Of a stretch of 62,121 nucleotides of DNA, positions 40,734 to 50,811 are shown piece after piece. The first letter of the stretch is position 1; each line of letters opens with the position of its first letter. Under the pieces are notes generated by a model. That model worked only from the letters and a program-made list of their open reading frames with translations. It searched no databases and was not told the origin of the DNA. The position numbers and the translations under genes were made by a program. This DNA is from Streptomyces viridochromogenes (GTDB lineage Bacteria > Actinomycetota > Actinomycetes > Streptomycetales > Streptomycetaceae), in NCBI RefSeq assembly GCF_001270495.1, contig NZ_LGUR01000226.1, positions 1 to 62,121 of the forward strand. Reading direction: 5' to 3'.

Positions 40734-43700
40734 TCAGACCTCTTCGACGCTGCTCGGCTCGCGCCGGGACAGGTCGATGCCGAGCTCCTCCGCTGCGCGG
40801 AAGACGTCCTCGTCGGTGTCACGCATCTCGATGGACATACCGTCGCTGGACAGCACCTCCACGTTCAGGCAGAGCGACTGCATCTCCTTGATGAGGACCT
40901 TGAAGGACTCGGGGATGCCGGGCTCGGGGATGTTCTCGCCCTTGACGATGGCCTCGTAGACCTTCACGCGGCCGGTGACGTCGTCGGACTTGATGGTCAG
41001 CAGCTCCTGGAGGGCGTACGCGGCGCCGTAAGCCTCCAGCGCCCACACCTCCATCTCACCGAACCGCTGGCCACCGAACTGGGCCTTACCACCCAGCGGC
41101 TGCTGGGTGATCATGCTGTACGGGCCGGTCGACCGGGCGTGCAGCTTGTCGTCGACCAGGTGGTGCAGCTTCAGGATGTACATGTAGCCGACCGAGATCG
41201 GGTCCGGGAACGGCTCACCGCTACGGCCGTCGAACAGCCGCGCCTTACCGGTCGGGAGCACCATGCGCTCGCCGTCGCGGTTCGGGATGGTGTGCTGCAG
41301 CAGACCCGCGAGCTCGTCCTCACGGGCACCGTCGAAGACCGGGGTCGCGACGTTGGTGCCCGGCTGGACCGAGTCGGCGCCGATCGCCTGGAGGCGCTGC
41401 GCCCACTCGTCCGCGAGGCCGGAGACGTCCCAGCCGCGGCTGGCGAGCCAGCCGAGGTGGATCTCCAGGACCTGTCCCGGGTTCATTCGGGACGGCACAC
41501 CCAGCGGGTTGAGGATGATGTCGACGGGGGTCCCGTCCTCGAGGAACGGCATGTCCTCGATGGGCAGGATCTTGGAGATGACGCCCTTGTTGCCGTGACG
41601 GCCGGCGAGCTTGTCACCGTCGGTGATCTTGCGCTTCTGCGCCACGTACACGCGCACCAGCTGGTTCACACCGGGGGGAAGCTCGTCGCCCTCCTCGCGG
41701 TCGAAGACGCGGACGCCGATGACCTTGCCGATCTCGCCGTGCGGGACCTTCAGCGAGGTGTCACGGACCTCACGCGCCTTCTCACCGAAGATCGCGCGCA
41801 GCAGGCGCTCCTCCGGCGTCAGCTCGGTCTCACCCTTCGGGGTCACCTTGCCGACGAGGATGTCACCGGCGACGACCTCGGCACCGATACGGATGATGCC
41901 GCGCTCGTCGAGGTCGGCGAGGACCTCCTCGGAGACGTTCGGGATGTCCCGGGTGATCTCCTCGGGGCCGAGCTTGGTGTCACGGGCGTCGACCTCGTGC
42001 TCCTCGATGTGGATCGAGGAGAGGACGTCGTCCTGCACGAGGCGCTGCGACAGGATGATCGCGTCCTCGTAGTTGTGACCCTCCCACGGCATGAACGCCA
42101 CGAGCAGGTTCTTGCCCAGCGCCATCTCGCCGTTCTCGGTGGCCGGACCGTCGGCCAGGACCTGGCCCTCGATGATCCGGTCGCCCTCGTTGACGATGAC
42201 CTTCTGGTTGACCGAGGTGCCCTGGTTGGACCGGGCGAACTTGGCCAGGCGGTACGTGATGTACGTGCCGTCGTCGTTGGCGGTGGTGATGTAGTCCGCG
42301 GAGACCTCCTGGACCACACCCGCCTTCTCGGCCTTGACCACGTCGCCGGCGTCGACGGCGGAGCGGTACTCCATGCCGGTGCCGACGAGCGGGGACTCGC
42401 TCTTGATGAGCGGGACGGCCTGACGCATCATGTTCGCGCCCATGAGGGCACGGTTGGCGTCGTCGTGCTCGAGGAACGGGATCATGGCGGTCGCGACCGA
42501 CACCATCTGGCGCGGCGAGACGTCCATGTAGTCCACGTCGTCACCGGCGACGTAGTCGACCTCGCCGCCACGGCGGCGGACCAGGACGCGGTTCTCGGTG
42601 AAGCGCAGGTCGTCGTTGAGCGTGGCGTTGGCCTGCGCGATGACGAAGCGGTCCTCTTCGTCGGCCGTCAGGTAGTCCACCTCGTCGGTGACCTGACCGT
42701 CGACGACCTTGCGGTACGGCGTCTCCACGAAACCGAACGCGTTGACGCGGCCGTAGGAGGCGAGCGAACCGATCAGACCGATGTTCGGGCCTTCAGGGGT
42801 CTCGATGGGGCACATACGGCCGTAGTGAGACGGGTGCACGTCACGGACCTCGAAGCCGGCCCGCTCACGGGAGAGACCACCCGGGCCGAGCGCCGACAGA
42901 CGGCGCTTGTGGGTGAGACCCGACAGCGGGTTGTTCTGGTCCATGAACTGCGACAGCTGGCTGGTGCCGAAGAACTCCTTGATGGAGGCGACGACCGGCC
43001 GGATGTTGATCAGGGTCTGCGGCGTGATCGCCTCGACGTCCTGGGTCGTCATGCGCTCACGGACGACGCGCTCCATACGAGCCAGACCCGTGCGGACCTG
43101 GTTCTGGATGAGCTCGCCGACGCTGCGCAGACGACGGTTGCCGAAGTGGTCGATGTCGTCGGTCTCGACGACGATCGTCTGGCCGTTGTCCGCGGCCGTC
43201 TCGGTCTCACCGGCGTGCAGCTTCACCAGGTACTTGATCGTCGAGATGACGTCCTCGACGGTCAGGATGCCCGCGTCGAGCGGAGCCTCCGCACCCAGCT
43301 TCTTGTTGACCTTGTAGCGGCCGACCTTGGCGAGGTCGTAGCGCTTCGGGTTGAAGTACAGGTTCTCCAGAAGCGTCTGCGCGGCCTCACGCGTGGGGGG
43401 CTCGCCCGGACGCAGCTTGCGGTAGATGTCGAGCAGCGCGTCGTCCTGGCCCTGGGTGTGGTCCTTCTCCAGGGTGGCGCGCATGGACTCGTACTCGCCG
43501 AACTCCTCCAGGATCTGCTCGGTCGTCCAACCGAGAGCCTTGAGCAGAACGGTCACGGACTGCTTGCGCTTGCGGTCGATGCGGACACCGACCATGTCGC
43601 GCTTGTCGATCTCCATCTCCAGCCAGGCACCCCGGGACGGGATGATCTTGGCGGAGAAGATGTCCTTGTCGGACGTCTTGTCGATGGAGCTGTCGAAGTA

Positions 43701-44219
43701 GACACCGGGCGAACGGACCAGCTGCGACACCACGACACGCTCGGTGCCGTTGATGACGAAGGTGCCCTTGTGGGTCATGAGCGGGAAGTCGCCCATGAAG
43801 ACCGTCTGGGACTTGATCTCGCCGGTCTCGTTGTTGGTGAACTCAGCCGTCACGAAGAGCGGGGCGGCGTACGTGAAGTCGCGCTCCTTGCACTCGTCGA
43901 TGCTGTTCTTCGGCGGCTCGAAACGGTGGTCGCGGAACGTCAGCGACATCGACCCGGAGAAGTCCTCGATCGGAGAGATCTCCTCGAAGATCTCCTCCAG
44001 ACCGGACTTGGTGGGGACGTCCTGACCCGACTCCAGAGCCGCCTCGACCCGACTCTGCCAGGCGGTGTTGCCGAGCAGCCAGTCGAAGCTCTCGGTCTGC
44101 AGCGCGAGCAGGTTCGGAACCTCGAGGGGCTCCTTGATCTTTGCAAAAGAGATGCGCAGCGGGGCGGTGCTTGCGCCGTTGTTCGTATTCGCGGTCGAGG
44201 CAGTGCGCGAGGCGGCCAA
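40734..44219 (-). CDS. rpoB: RNA polymerase beta subunit
   Basis: The 1161-residue catalytic partner of beta-prime. I start it at TTG 44219, since AAGGA lies 7 nt upstream, the residues [13 protein letters not shown] match streptomycete RpoB, and the length equals that known for S. coelicolor; an upstream ATG at 44249 would add 10 residues. The rifampicin region near residues 425-445 reads [17 protein letters not shown] and [14 protein letters not shown], the sensitive sequence with His and Ser intact. Separated from rplL by 582 nt with a hairpin and likely promoter. Confidence 0.98.
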   Translation of the reverse strand: MAASRTASTANTNNGASTAPLRISFAKIKEPLEVPNLLALQTESFDWLLGNTAWQSRVEAALESGQDVPTKSGLEEIFEEISPIEDFSGSMSLTFRDHRFEPPKNSIDECKERDFTYAAPLFVTAEFTNNETGEIKSQTVFMGDFPLMTHKGTFVINGTERVVVSQLVRSPGVYFDSSIDKTSDKDIFSAKIIPSRGAWLEMEIDKRDMVGVRIDRKRKQSVTVLLKALGWTTEQILEEFGEYESMRATLEKDHTQGQDDALLDIYRKLRPGEPPTREAAQTLLENLYFNPKRYDLAKVGRYKVNKKLGAEAPLDAGILTVEDVISTIKYLVKLHAGETETAADNGQTIVVETDDIDHFGNRRLRSVGELIQNQVRTGLARMERVVRERMTTQDVEAITPQTLINIRPVVASIKEFFGTSQLSQFMDQNNPLSGLTHKRRLSALGPGGLSRERAGFEVRDVHPSHYGRMCPIETPEGPNIGLIGSLASYGRVNAFGFVETPYRKVVDGQVTDEVDYLTADEEDRFVIAQANATLNDDLRFTENRVLVRRRGGEVDYVAGDDVDYMDVSPRQMVSVATAMIPFLEHDDANRALMGANMMRQAVPLIKSESPLVGTGMEYRSAVDAGDVVKAEKAGVVQEVSADYITTANDDGTYITYRLAKFARSNQGTSVNQKVIVNEGDRIIEGQVLADGPATENGEMALGKNLLVAFMPWEGHNYEDAIILSQRLVQDDVLSSIHIEEHEVDARDTKLGPEEITRDIPNVSEEVLADLDERGIIRIGAEVVAGDILVGKVTPKGETELTPEERLLRAIFGEKAREVRDTSLKVPHGEIGKVIGVRVFDREEGDELPPGVNQLVRVYVAQKRKITDGDKLAGRHGNKGVISKILPIEDMPFLEDGTPVDIILNPLGVPSRMNPGQVLEIHLGWLASRGWDVSGLADEWAQRLQAIGADSVQPGTNVATPVFDGAREDELAGLLQHTIPNRDGERMVLPTGKARLFDGRSGEPFPDPISVGYMYILKLHHLVDDKLHARSTGPYSMITQQPLGGKAQFGGQRFGEMEVWALEAYGAAYALQELLTIKSDDVTGRVKVYEAIVKGENIPEPGIPESFKVLIKEMQSLCLNVEVLSSDGMSIEMRDTDEDVFRAAEELGIDLSRREPSSVEEV

Positions 44220-44562
44220 GAGGGGGTCCTTCCGAGGGCTCGGACTCACTACGCGCGTACCGGCCCCTCACAGGGACACAGAGACAGGCGTTTCCTTCTC
44301 CGACCAAAGAATGGCCAGGTCAGGGACGGTCCGGTCATCGGTGCTCAAGCGAGGGCATGCCCCTGGTGACGGGCAGGGGACAGCTAACAGGCAGCGCAAA
44401 GGGTCAGTGTAGCCACTTGGCACACTGATGTCCAGTGCGGGTTTTTCGCGACCCTCGTTGTTCTCAACGCCCTCGGCATGCCTGCCCTCATTGCACGTTG
44501 ATACTGCCCTCTTCGTCGCCGATCCATGCCTCGGATTCGGATCCTTGTGACGACGCGTCCTG

Positions 44563-44591
44563 AGAATTGCGCGCTGCGTGCGGTTCGTCAA
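44563..44591 (-). promoter_or_regulatory. Candidate rpoB promoter
   Basis: Minus strand TTGACG (plus 44586-44591), 17-nt spacer, AATTCT (44563-44568). Good -35 and spacing, moderate -10. It would allow rpoBC expression independent of rplJL. Confidence 0.4.
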
Positions 44592-44694
44592 GGCCCCCAT
44601 GCCCGAACCCAGGGGCTCCCGGAGACACGACGAAGATCACCATACCCCCCGCCATAGCGGGTGCAAGGTAACCGTGGCCGCGCCCCCAGGAACG

Positions 44695-44732
44695 CCGAAG
44701 AGCGACCACCCGAATGGATGATCGCTCTTCGG
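44695..44732 (-). terminator. rplL-rpoB attenuator/terminator hairpin
   Basis: CCGAAGAGCGA at 44695-44705 pairs perfectly with TCGCTCTTCGG at 44722-44732 (11 bp) with a 16-nt loop that can add a CCA/TGG pair. It begins 69 nt past the rplL stop. Expected to reduce read-through into rpoBC, matching the lower demand for RNA polymerase than for L7/L12. Confidence 0.75.
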
Positions 44733-44801
44733 TGCGACTGCGTTACAGCCTCAGGAGGCTGCGTTCAGCATGCGCGAAGGTCGTACTCGACCGGAGGGGT
44801 C

Positions 44802-45191
44802 TTACTTGACCTCGACGGCCGCACCGGCGCCCTCGAGGGCCTCCTTGGCCTTGTCCGCGGCCTCCTTGTTGACCTTCTCCAGAACCGGCTTCGGCGCACC
44901 GTCGACCAGGTCCTTGGCCTCCTTCAGGCCGAGGGAGGTCAGCTCACGCACGACCTTGATGACCTGGATCTTCTTGTCGCCGGCGCCGGTGAGGACGACG
45001 TCGAACTCGTCCTTCTCCTCGACGGCCTCGGCGCCCGCACCGGCACCAGCGGCGCCGGCAACGACGACCGGGGCGGCAGCGGCGGCGGTGACGTCGAACT
45101 TCTCCTCGAAGGCCTTCACGAACTCGGAGAGCTCGATGAGGGTCATCTCCTCGAACTGCGCGAGCAGGTCTTCCTGGCTGAGCTTCGCCAT
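44802..45191 (-). CDS. rplL: 50S ribosomal protein L7/L12
   Basis: Stalk protein that recruits translation GTPases. The 129-residue product has the N-terminal dimerisation helices ([20 protein letters not shown]), an Ala/Gly hinge ([20 protein letters not shown]) and the C-terminal factor-binding domain [20 protein letters not shown]. Normal for the family. It follows rplJ by 114 nt. Confidence 0.98.
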   Translation of the reverse strand: MAKLSQEDLLAQFEEMTLIELSEFVKAFEEKFDVTAAAAAPVVVAGAAGAGAGAEAVEEKDEFDVVLTGAGDKKIQVIKVVRELTSLGLKEAKDLVDGAPKPVLEKVNKEAADKAKEALEGAGAAVEVK

Positions 45192-45305
45192 GATGGCGGT
45201 CCTTCCACTAAATCGGCAGGTGCCGGGTGTACTGGGTGAGGCGGGCGTACGTCGGCCCGCTGTGGCCTCCGCGGTCAGGCTGCGGCGGCCAGTGTGCGAG
45301 CCGAA

Positions 45306-45836
45306 TTACTCGGCACCGCCCTGCTCGGCCTGCTTGGCGCGGAGCGCGTCCACCGTGCGGACGAGCTTCGACGGCAGCGCCTGGAAGACGGAGGCAGCCT
45401 GGGACTGCTTCGCCTTGAAGGCACCGGCCAGCTTGCTGAGCAGAACCTCGCGGGACTCGAGGTCCGCAAGCTTCTTGATCTCGTCGGCGCTCAGCGCCTT
45501 ACCCTCAAGGACACCGCCCTTGATGACGAGATTCGGGTTGTCCTTGGCGAAGTCACGGAGACCCTTCGCCGACTCCACCGGGTCACCGGTGACGAAGGCG
45601 ACAGCCGTCGGACCGTTGAACAGGTCGTCCAGCGTCGTGATCCCGGCCTCGTTGGCCGCAATCTTGGTCAGCGTGTTCTTCACCACGGCGTACTGGGCGT
45701 TCTCACCGAGCGAACGACGCAGCGTCTTGAGCTGCGCCACGGTGAGACCGCGGTACTCGGTCAGCACGGCAGCGTTGGAGTTGCGGAACTGCTCCGTCAA
45801 CTCGGCCACTGCGGCAGCCTTGTCGGGCCTCGCCAT
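45306..45836 (-). CDS. rplJ: 50S ribosomal protein L10
   Basis: Stalk base protein that anchors L7/L12 dimers and in many bacteria represses its own mRNA through a leader. The 176-residue product starts [20 protein letters not shown] and has [20 protein letters not shown] and [14 protein letters not shown], both family marks. The ATG at 45836 has GGAAGGAGG upstream; the longer open frame lies over the leader RNA. Confidence 0.97.
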   Translation of the reverse strand: MARPDKAAAVAELTEQFRNSNAAVLTEYRGLTVAQLKTLRRSLGENAQYAVVKNTLTKIAANEAGITTLDDLFNGPTAVAFVTGDPVESAKGLRDFAKDNPNLVIKGGVLEGKALSADEIKKLADLESREVLLSKLAGAFKAKQSQAASVFQALPSKLVRTVDALRAKQAEQGGAE

Positions 45837-45844
45837 GAGCCTCG

Positions 45845-45930
45845 GCCTCCTTCCGGGTGATTCTGACCGCGCGGACCCGAAGGAGGACTGGGGAAAACGA
45901 AACGCCCCGGCGCAGGCGCACGGGGCGGAC
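45845..45930 (-). ncRNA. rplJL leader: attenuator and SD-sequestering hairpins
   Basis: In the rplJ leader, read on the minus strand, CGCCCCG (plus 45921-45927) pairs with CGGGGCG (45903-45909) and is followed at once by TTTCGTTTT, an intrinsic-terminator layout. Next, CCTTCGGGT (45883-45875) pairs with ACCCGGAAGG (45858-45849), which includes part of the rplJ Shine-Dalgarno sequence. This is what an L10-L12 autoregulatory leader should look like; binding is inferred from family knowledge. Confidence 0.6.
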
Positions 45931-46079
45931 TCGACCGGTTGCACACACGTTGCCGTACGCGCTCCGGGAGTTCTTCCACTGTCACCTGCGCGGGTCGCCC
46001 GCATTTTCAGCGGATCCTTCGGCCACCGCACCCTCTCGCGAGCGCACGGCAACGACCAGCGGTCTTTGGCTTCTGTAGG

Positions 46080-46109
46080 AGAGTACGGGACTCGGTCGCT
46101 GTCAGGCAA
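46080..46109 (-). promoter_or_regulatory. Candidate rplJL promoter
   Basis: Minus strand TTGCCT (plus 46104-46109), 18-nt spacer, TACTCT (46080-46085). It lies about 240 nt before rplJ and upstream of the predicted leader structures, as an attenuated operon needs. Confidence 0.45.
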
Positions 46110-46127
46110 ATCGGCCCCTACGGCCCT

Positions 46128-46979
46128 TCAGCTGCCGTTCTTCTTCAGCGGCTTGCGCAGGTCCGCCGTGTCGTCGGCACGAGGCGCCCGGACCGTCACC
46201 GGCTTACCCCGGTCGAGGAAGGTGAAGGTGAGGTCGAGCACGCCGTGGCGGCCGAAGCCCTGGGTGCGGAGCTGCTTGACGTGGCCGTCGCGGTCGACCC
46301 ACACGTCCAGGGTGAGTTCGTCCACGCCCACCTTCCGGTACTGGTCGAGGCTGTTCGCCCGCCCTTCCCGGGTGGACTTGTCCTTGATCTGCTTGAGGGA
46401 GGTCCGGAGCTCGTCGATCGTGGCCGTCCCGGCGTAGTGCGTGGTGTCGGCGCCGTCGACCTTCTCGGAGCCGATGCGCTTCACGTCCTCGGCGTCGGCC
46501 AGGAAGGCGGCTTCCCGCGCCGGGTTCCGGCCGACCTGGTCGCGCAGGCCACCGACGTCCATGCGCAGGCCGCCGTGCGTGGTGAACTCGGCCTTCGGGC
46601 CGTAGCTGATCCAGTGCCGGCCGCCCATCTCCTCCACCATGTCGTCGGTCGCGCTGCCGTACAGCACCCCGTCGACCAGGCGCAGCTCGGTCTCGCCCCG
46701 CTCGTCGCCGCTCAGGTTGGCCGTTCTGAGGCGCGCGACCATCGGTTTCGTGCGGACGGTCCCCTCGTCCGCTATCCGCCCCCGCTCCGGAAAGTCTCCG
46801 GTCACCCGGTAGTGCAGGGACGTGACGCCTTTGGTCCTCTCCGCGGCACGCGCGACGGCGTCGGCGGCCGATGAGCCCGCGGACTGCTCCGCACCGGCAC
46901 CCGCTCCACAGCCGGCGAGCAGCAGGACGGCGGCAGGCAGCGCGGCCGCGGGCAGGACGGCACGTACGGCAAGCCTCAT
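46128..46979 (-). CDS. Secreted lipoprotein, LppX/LprG-like, paralogue of the next gene
   Basis: A 283-residue lipoprotein of unknown role. The signal peptide ends in lipobox LAGC with the lipidated Cys at 24. The rest looks like an LppX/LprAFG-type fold: GGRHWISYG, THYAGTATIDELRTSLKQ, LTLDVWVDRDGHVKQLRTQG and a C-terminal DDTADLRKPLKKN. The start has GGGGGGA upstream. It shares these landmarks in order with the product of 47071-47877, so the two are tandem duplicates. Between rplA and rplJ, on the same strand, 91 nt after its paralogue. Confidence 0.8.
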   Translation of the reverse strand: MRLAVRAVLPAAALPAAVLLLAGCGAGAGAEQSAGSSAADAVARAAERTKGVTSLHYRVTGDFPERGRIADEGTVRTKPMVARLRTANLSGDERGETELRLVDGVLYGSATDDMVEEMGGRHWISYGPKAEFTTHGGLRMDVGGLRDQVGRNPAREAAFLADAEDVKRIGSEKVDGADTTHYAGTATIDELRTSLKQIKDKSTREGRANSLDQYRKVGVDELTLDVWVDRDGHVKQLRTQGFGRHGVLDLTFTFLDRGKPVTVRAPRADDTADLRKPLKKNGS

Positions 46980-47070
46980 CGATTCCCCCCAAGGAACACA
47001 TGGCTGATGCGTGGTCGACGCACAGCAAGATCGGGAGCGTATACCAGGCGCCCTGAGCGGGCTCGCGAAT

Positions 47071-47877
47071 TCAGCGGCCCGCCGAGTCCTTCAGCAGCTC
47101 CCTGAGATCCGCGGTGTCCCCCGCCGGAGGCTTCTCGGCCGTGGCCTTCACTCCGTAGTCGCTGTAGTACGCGGTCTGGGTCAACTGCCCCGTGGCCGTC
47201 CGGCCCTTCTCGACCTTCTTTACCAGCAGGTTCCGGCGGTCGACCCATATGTCCACGGTCTGTTCGGTGGCACCGTCCCCCTGCACCGTCCCGGAGTAGT
47301 GCGTGGTGCGCTCGTCTCTCACCGTCTCCTCGCCGACCCTCCGTACGTCCGTGGAGGACAGCAGCCGCTGCACCGACGTATGCGGCGCGGTGCCGCGCAT
47401 CTGGTCCGCGAGATCCGCTCCGGAACTCCCGGCGAGGTCGTCCAGGTCGTCGTAGGCGTACTTGATCCAGTGCCTGCCACCGGTCTTCTCGGCGAACGAG
47501 TCGCCTATGCGCGCGTAGTAGGCGTCGGGGAGGTAGCGGGCCTCCATCGACGTCGTGCCGAGACGGCGCATCGTCTCGGCCGTCGTGCCCCCGGTGTACG
47601 TGATCGTCAGTGTGCCGGTGAGGTCGTCGCCCCAGGCGAGGGTGCCGTCGGCCGTCATGGACAGCGTCGAGCCCATGGTGGTCGTGGACCTGACGCGGGC
47701 GGACTCGGCCCGGTCGGTGGATCGCTCCACGGCACGCAGTGCGGCCGTCACGGCGCGGGCCGGCGCGGTGCGGTCCGGCCCGTCGGGGCTGCCGGAGGAG
47801 GTGCAGGCGGCCAGGGCCGTCAGCGCGGTCAGCAGCCCGACCCAGAACGCCGACCGGCGCACCCTCGTGCTCGTCAT
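47071..47877 (-). CDS. Secreted lipoprotein, LppX/LprG-like
   Basis: A 268-residue lipoprotein with lipobox LAAC, lipidated Cys at 25, followed by a Ser/Thr-rich linker. Shared landmarks with its neighbour: GGRHWIKYAYDDL, TTHYSGTVQGDG, VDIWVDRRNLLVKKVEK and AGDTADLRELLKD at the end. LppX/LprG proteins carry hydrophobic ligands or glycolipids in other actinobacteria, but ligand binding here is inferred from the fold only. It lies past the rplA terminator, so it is probably transcribed on its own. Confidence 0.8.
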   Translation of the reverse strand: MTSTRVRRSAFWVGLLTALTALAACTSSGSPDGPDRTAPARAVTAALRAVERSTDRAESARVRSTTTMGSTLSMTADGTLAWGDDLTGTLTITYTGGTTAETMRRLGTTSMEARYLPDAYYARIGDSFAEKTGGRHWIKYAYDDLDDLAGSSGADLADQMRGTAPHTSVQRLLSSTDVRRVGEETVRDERTTHYSGTVQGDGATEQTVDIWVDRRNLLVKKVEKGRTATGQLTQTAYYSDYGVKATAEKPPAGDTADLRELLKDSAGR

Positions 47878-47950
47878 TCGTCCCCCCTGTGCGAATCCCG
47901 TGAATGCACGTTAACCCAGGGCACTGACAAACGTGTCCGAGAACGGGGAC

Positions 47951-47981
47951 GGGCCCCACACCCGGGAAGGGTGTGGGGCCC
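47951..47981. terminator. rplA terminator
   Basis: Perfect 13-bp stem: GGGCCCCACACCC at 47951-47963 and GGGTGTGGGGCCC at 47969-47981, 5-nt loop. It begins 26 nt after the rplA stop in the direction of transcription and separates the rplK-rplA unit from the lipoprotein genes. Confidence 0.88.
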
Positions 47982-48007
47982 GCTTTCGAGCCTGGTGAGC
48001 CAGTGGC

Positions 48008-48733
48008 TCAGACCGCGGCCGGGTCCTCCTCGACGAGGAGGTTGCGGGTGCGGTTCGGGTCGACGGGGATGCCGGGGCCGATCGTGGTGCTGATCGCGGC
48101 CTTCTTGATGTAGCGACCCTTGGCGGCGGACGGCTTCAGACGGAGGATCTCCTCCAGCGCGGCGCCGTAGTTCTCCACCAGCTTGCTGTCGTCGAACGAC
48201 ACCTTGCCGATGATGAAGTGCAGGTTCGAGTGCTTGTCGACGCGGAACTCGATCTTGCCGCCCTTGATGTCGGTGACGGCCTTGGCCACGTCAGGGGTGA
48301 CGGTGCCGGTCTTCGGGTTCGGCATCAGGCCACGCGGACCGAGCACGCGGCCGAGGCGGCCGACCTTGCCCATGAGGTCCGGGGTGGCGACGACGGCGTC
48401 GAAGTCCAGGCGGCCCTTCGAGACCTCGTCGATCAGCTCGTCGGCACCGACGATGTCGGCGCCGACGGCACGCGCGGCCTCGGCACGGTCGCCGGTCGCG
48501 AAGACCAGGACCCGGGCGGTCTTACCGGTGCCGTGCGGAAGGTTCACGGTGCCACGGACCATCTGGTCGGCCTTACGCGGGTCGACACCCAGACGGAAGG
48601 CGACCTCGACGGTGCCGTCGAACTTGGTCGTGGACGTCTCCTTGGCGAGACGGACGGCCTCGAGCGGGGCGTACAGCTTCTCCCGGTCGATCTTGGCGTC
48701 CGCAGCGCGGAGAGTCTTGCTGCGCTTGCTCAC
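48008..48733 (-). CDS. rplA: 50S ribosomal protein L1
   Basis: L1 stalk protein that moves deacylated tRNA out, and in many bacteria represses the L11-L1 mRNA. The 241-residue product starts [20 protein letters not shown] after a GTG at 48733, and has the signature [20 protein letters not shown]. The start is set by family length; the longer open frame runs into the rplK-rplA gap. It follows rplK by 79 nt. Confidence 0.97.
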   Translation of the reverse strand: MSKRSKTLRAADAKIDREKLYAPLEAVRLAKETSTTKFDGTVEVAFRLGVDPRKADQMVRGTVNLPHGTGKTARVLVFATGDRAEAARAVGADIVGADELIDEVSKGRLDFDAVVATPDLMGKVGRLGRVLGPRGLMPNPKTGTVTPDVAKAVTDIKGGKIEFRVDKHSNLHFIIGKVSFDDSKLVENYGAALEEILRLKPSAAKGRYIKKAAISTTIGPGIPVDPNRTRNLLVEEDPAAV

Positions 48734-48812
48734 TACTGCTCCTGTGATTTCTAGGAGTTGTGGTCCGGGCCGAGCAGGCCCTGCCACTTACTTCTGCTTG
48801 GGGGGTTGGAGG

Positions 48813-49247
48813 TCAGCCCTCGACCGTGATGCCCATGGAACGGGCGGTGCCGGCGATGATCTTCGCGGCGGCGTCCAAGTCGTTGGCGTTGAGGTCGGGC
48901 ATCTTGGTGGTGGCGATCTCGCGGACCTGCGCCTCGGTGATCTTGGCGACCTTGGTCTTGTGCGGCTCGCCGGAGCCCTTCTCCACGCCCGCGGCCTTGA
49001 GGATCATCTTGGCGGCCGGCGGCGTCTTGGTGATGAAGGTGAAGGAACGGTCCTCGTAGACCGTGATCTCCACCGGGATGACCCAACCGCGCTGCGACTC
49101 GGTCGCGGCGTTGTAGGCCTTGCAGAACTCCATGATGTTGACGCCGTGCTGGCCCAGCGCGGGGCCGACCGGCGGGGCCGGGTTGGCTGCGCCGGCCTGG
49201 ATCTGGAGCTTGATGAGCCCCGTGACCTTCTTCTTCTTGGGAGGCAT
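48813..49247 (-). CDS. rplK: 50S ribosomal protein L11
   Basis: GTPase-centre protein, the site of thiostrepton action together with 23S rRNA, and the activator of RelA-type stringent response. The 144-residue product has the Pro-rich N-terminal [20 protein letters not shown] and the C-terminal signature [20 protein letters not shown]. Normal length. A DUF3592-like gene lies between it and nusG. Confidence 0.98.
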
Positions 49248-49367
49248 GCTCTCTCCGGGTCCTTACTGAGAGGTTGAGTACCACCTGCGTCATTCGGATG
49301 AATCATCAGGCAGATGGCATACCGCACAACGATAGCCGCTGTGGTCGCGAGACATGAAATCGGCAGC

Positions 49368-49868
49368 TCAGGAGGACCACGGGGCGAAGGGTGGCCGCCC
49401 CCGCAGGGCAGCGCCGAGGGTGCCGAGACCGAAGATCAGCATGATCCCGGCGGGCATGGAGAGCGCGGCGGTGACGGCGACGACGTAGCCGAAGCCGTCC
49501 TCCTCGGCCGCAACCATCGGGTCCGAGGCCAGGTACCTGATGGTGATCGGCCTGCCCTCACGGGAGGCCCTGCGCCTCCCCTCGGAGGTGAGGGCCGGCA
49601 GATCGGCCTCAACGCGCTTGCCGTCGATCTCAAACTCGACCCAGCAGCGCTGACTCCAGCAGTTGGAACTCTCGGCGTGGAAGACGCCGACTGCGCGGAC
49701 ACCGTCCTGGACCTTTGCCACCCGCTGCCACTGGGTGGTGCCGACGTAGGCCGGGGCGGTCGCGAAAATCGCCGTCAACGACAGGAACACGATGGGCCAG
49801 CGGAAACGGCGAAGACGCCCCGGACCGGATTCCTCCGGCGGGGCGCCCTCGCTGCGTATGTCGGCCAA
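49368..49868 (-). CDS. DUF3592-like membrane protein inserted between nusG and rplK
   Basis: A 166-residue protein with two membrane segments (RWPIVFLSLTAIFATAPAYV and VVAVTAALSMPAGIMLIFGL) flanking an extracytoplasmic domain of about 75 residues. The latter has WQRVAKVQDGVRAVGVF, a CWSQRCWVEFEIDG strand and ITIRYLASDPMVA, typical of DUF3592. Function unknown. The probable start is TTG at 49868, only 5 nt past the nusG stop, without a clear ribosome site, so it may be coupled to nusG. Reality is supported by coherent protein features; start is uncertain. Confidence 0.7.
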   Translation of the reverse strand: MADIRSEGAPPEESGPGRLRRFRWPIVFLSLTAIFATAPAYVGTTQWQRVAKVQDGVRAVGVFHAESSNCWSQRCWVEFEIDGKRVEADLPALTSEGRRRASREGRPITIRYLASDPMVAAEEDGFGYVVAVTAALSMPAGIMLIFGLGTLGAALRGRPPFAPWSS

Positions 49869-49873
49869 CTGGC

Positions 49874-50731
49874 TCAGTTCTTCTGGATCTGGTCGAAGGA
49901 CAGCTCGACCGGAGTCTCACGCCCGAAGATCTCCACCAGGCCCTTGACCTTCTTCGAGTCGGCGTTGATCTCGTTGATCGTGGCCTGGAGCGTGGCGAAC
50001 GGACCGTCGGTGACGGTGACCGAGTCGCCGACCTCGAAGTCCAGCACCTGGACCTCGACCTTGCGCTGCGGAGCCGGCTTGCCCTCGGCCTCGGCGGCCT
50101 CGCGGGCGGCCTTCTCCTCGGCCTCCGGCGCGAGCATCTTGACGATCTCGTCCAGGGTCAGCGGATACGGGTCGTACGCGTTGCCCACGAAGCCGGTGAC
50201 GCCGGGGGTGTTGCGGACGACGCCCCAGGACTCGTTGGTCAGGTCCATGCGGACCAGGACGTAACCCGGCAGCTTGTTCTGCTTGATCGTCTTGCGGTCG
50301 CCGTTCTTGATCTGGACGACCTCTTCCTGCGGCACCTCGGCCTGGAAGATGTAGTCCTCGACGTTCAGCGAGACGGCGCGCTGCTCCAGGTTGGTCTTCA
50401 CGCGGTTCTCGTAACCGGCGTAGGTGTGGATGACGTACCACTCGCCGGGCAGCGTGCGGAGCTCGTCGCGCAGGGCGGCGACGGGGTCGACCGGCTCGGC
50501 CGGCTCCTCCTCGGCGTCCTCTTCCTCGTCCTCGACGGCTTCGACGTCACCGCCGGACTCGTCCTCGACGTGGAGGGCGGATTCCTCGGCGGGCTCGCCT
50601 GCCTCGGCGTCGGCAGCCTCGACCTCGTCCAGGTCCTCGTCCGCGCCTTCGACGATGTCGAGCTCGTCTTCCACGGACTCGACGCCCTGCCCGTGTGGCT
50701 CGATGGCGTCGTTCACGTTCTGGTCAGACAC
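49874..50731 (-). CDS. nusG: Transcription termination/antitermination factor NusG
   Basis: Binds RNA polymerase and links it to Rho or the ribosome. The 285-residue product has a strongly acidic N-terminal 95 residues (many Glu/Asp/Ala, such as [17 protein letters not shown]), then the NGN domain ([40 protein letters not shown]) and a C-terminal KOW domain ([20 protein letters not shown]). The acidic extension is normal for streptomycetes. GTG start at 50731. It follows secE by 80 nt. Confidence 0.97.
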   Translation of the reverse strand: MSDQNVNDAIEPHGQGVESVEDELDIVEGADEDLDEVEAADAEAGEPAEESALHVEDESGGDVEAVEDEEEDAEEEPAEPVDPVAALRDELRTLPGEWYVIHTYAGYENRVKTNLEQRAVSLNVEDYIFQAEVPQEEVVQIKNGDRKTIKQNKLPGYVLVRMDLTNESWGVVRNTPGVTGFVGNAYDPYPLTLDEIVKMLAPEAEEKAAREAAEAEGKPAPQRKVEVQVLDFEVGDSVTVTDGPFATLQATINEINADSKKVKGLVEIFGRETPVELSFDQIQKN

Positions 50732-50773
50732 GGTGGCTGCTTCTTCCTGGATACATAGGGGTGGAACATGCGA

Positions 50774-50801
50774 AAGGGGCGCCGGTAACCTCGGCGCCCT
50801 T
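50774..50801 (-). terminator. Hairpin in the secE-nusG gap
   Basis: AAGGGGCGCCG at 50774-50784 pairs with CGGCGCCCTT at 50792-50801 with one bulged base and a 7-nt loop. It lies directly after secE on the minus strand and may attenuate read-through into nusG or protect the mRNA end. Confidence 0.55.
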
Positions 50802-50811
50802 CGCTCTTGGC

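Larger units (their letters stand above)
44220..44801. other. Non-coding stretch between rplL and rpoB
   Basis: 582 nt without a supported gene. From the rplL side it holds an attenuator-like hairpin (44695-44732) and then a candidate rpoB promoter (44563-44591). This leaves about 340 nt of predicted leader before rpoB, with a small CACTG/CAGTG stem near 44424. Long rplL-rpoB spacers with attenuation are normal in actinobacteria. Confidence 0.65.

Noticed and set aside
42890..42960. Possible rifampicin-resistant rpoB allele
   Set aside because: The region reads with the sensitive residues (Ser, His and Arg at the classical positions), so no resistance allele is indicated.
45837..46109. Extended N terminus of L10
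   Set aside because: The extra residues translate the attenuator leader; the ATG at 45836 has a perfect ribosome site and gives the family N terminus.
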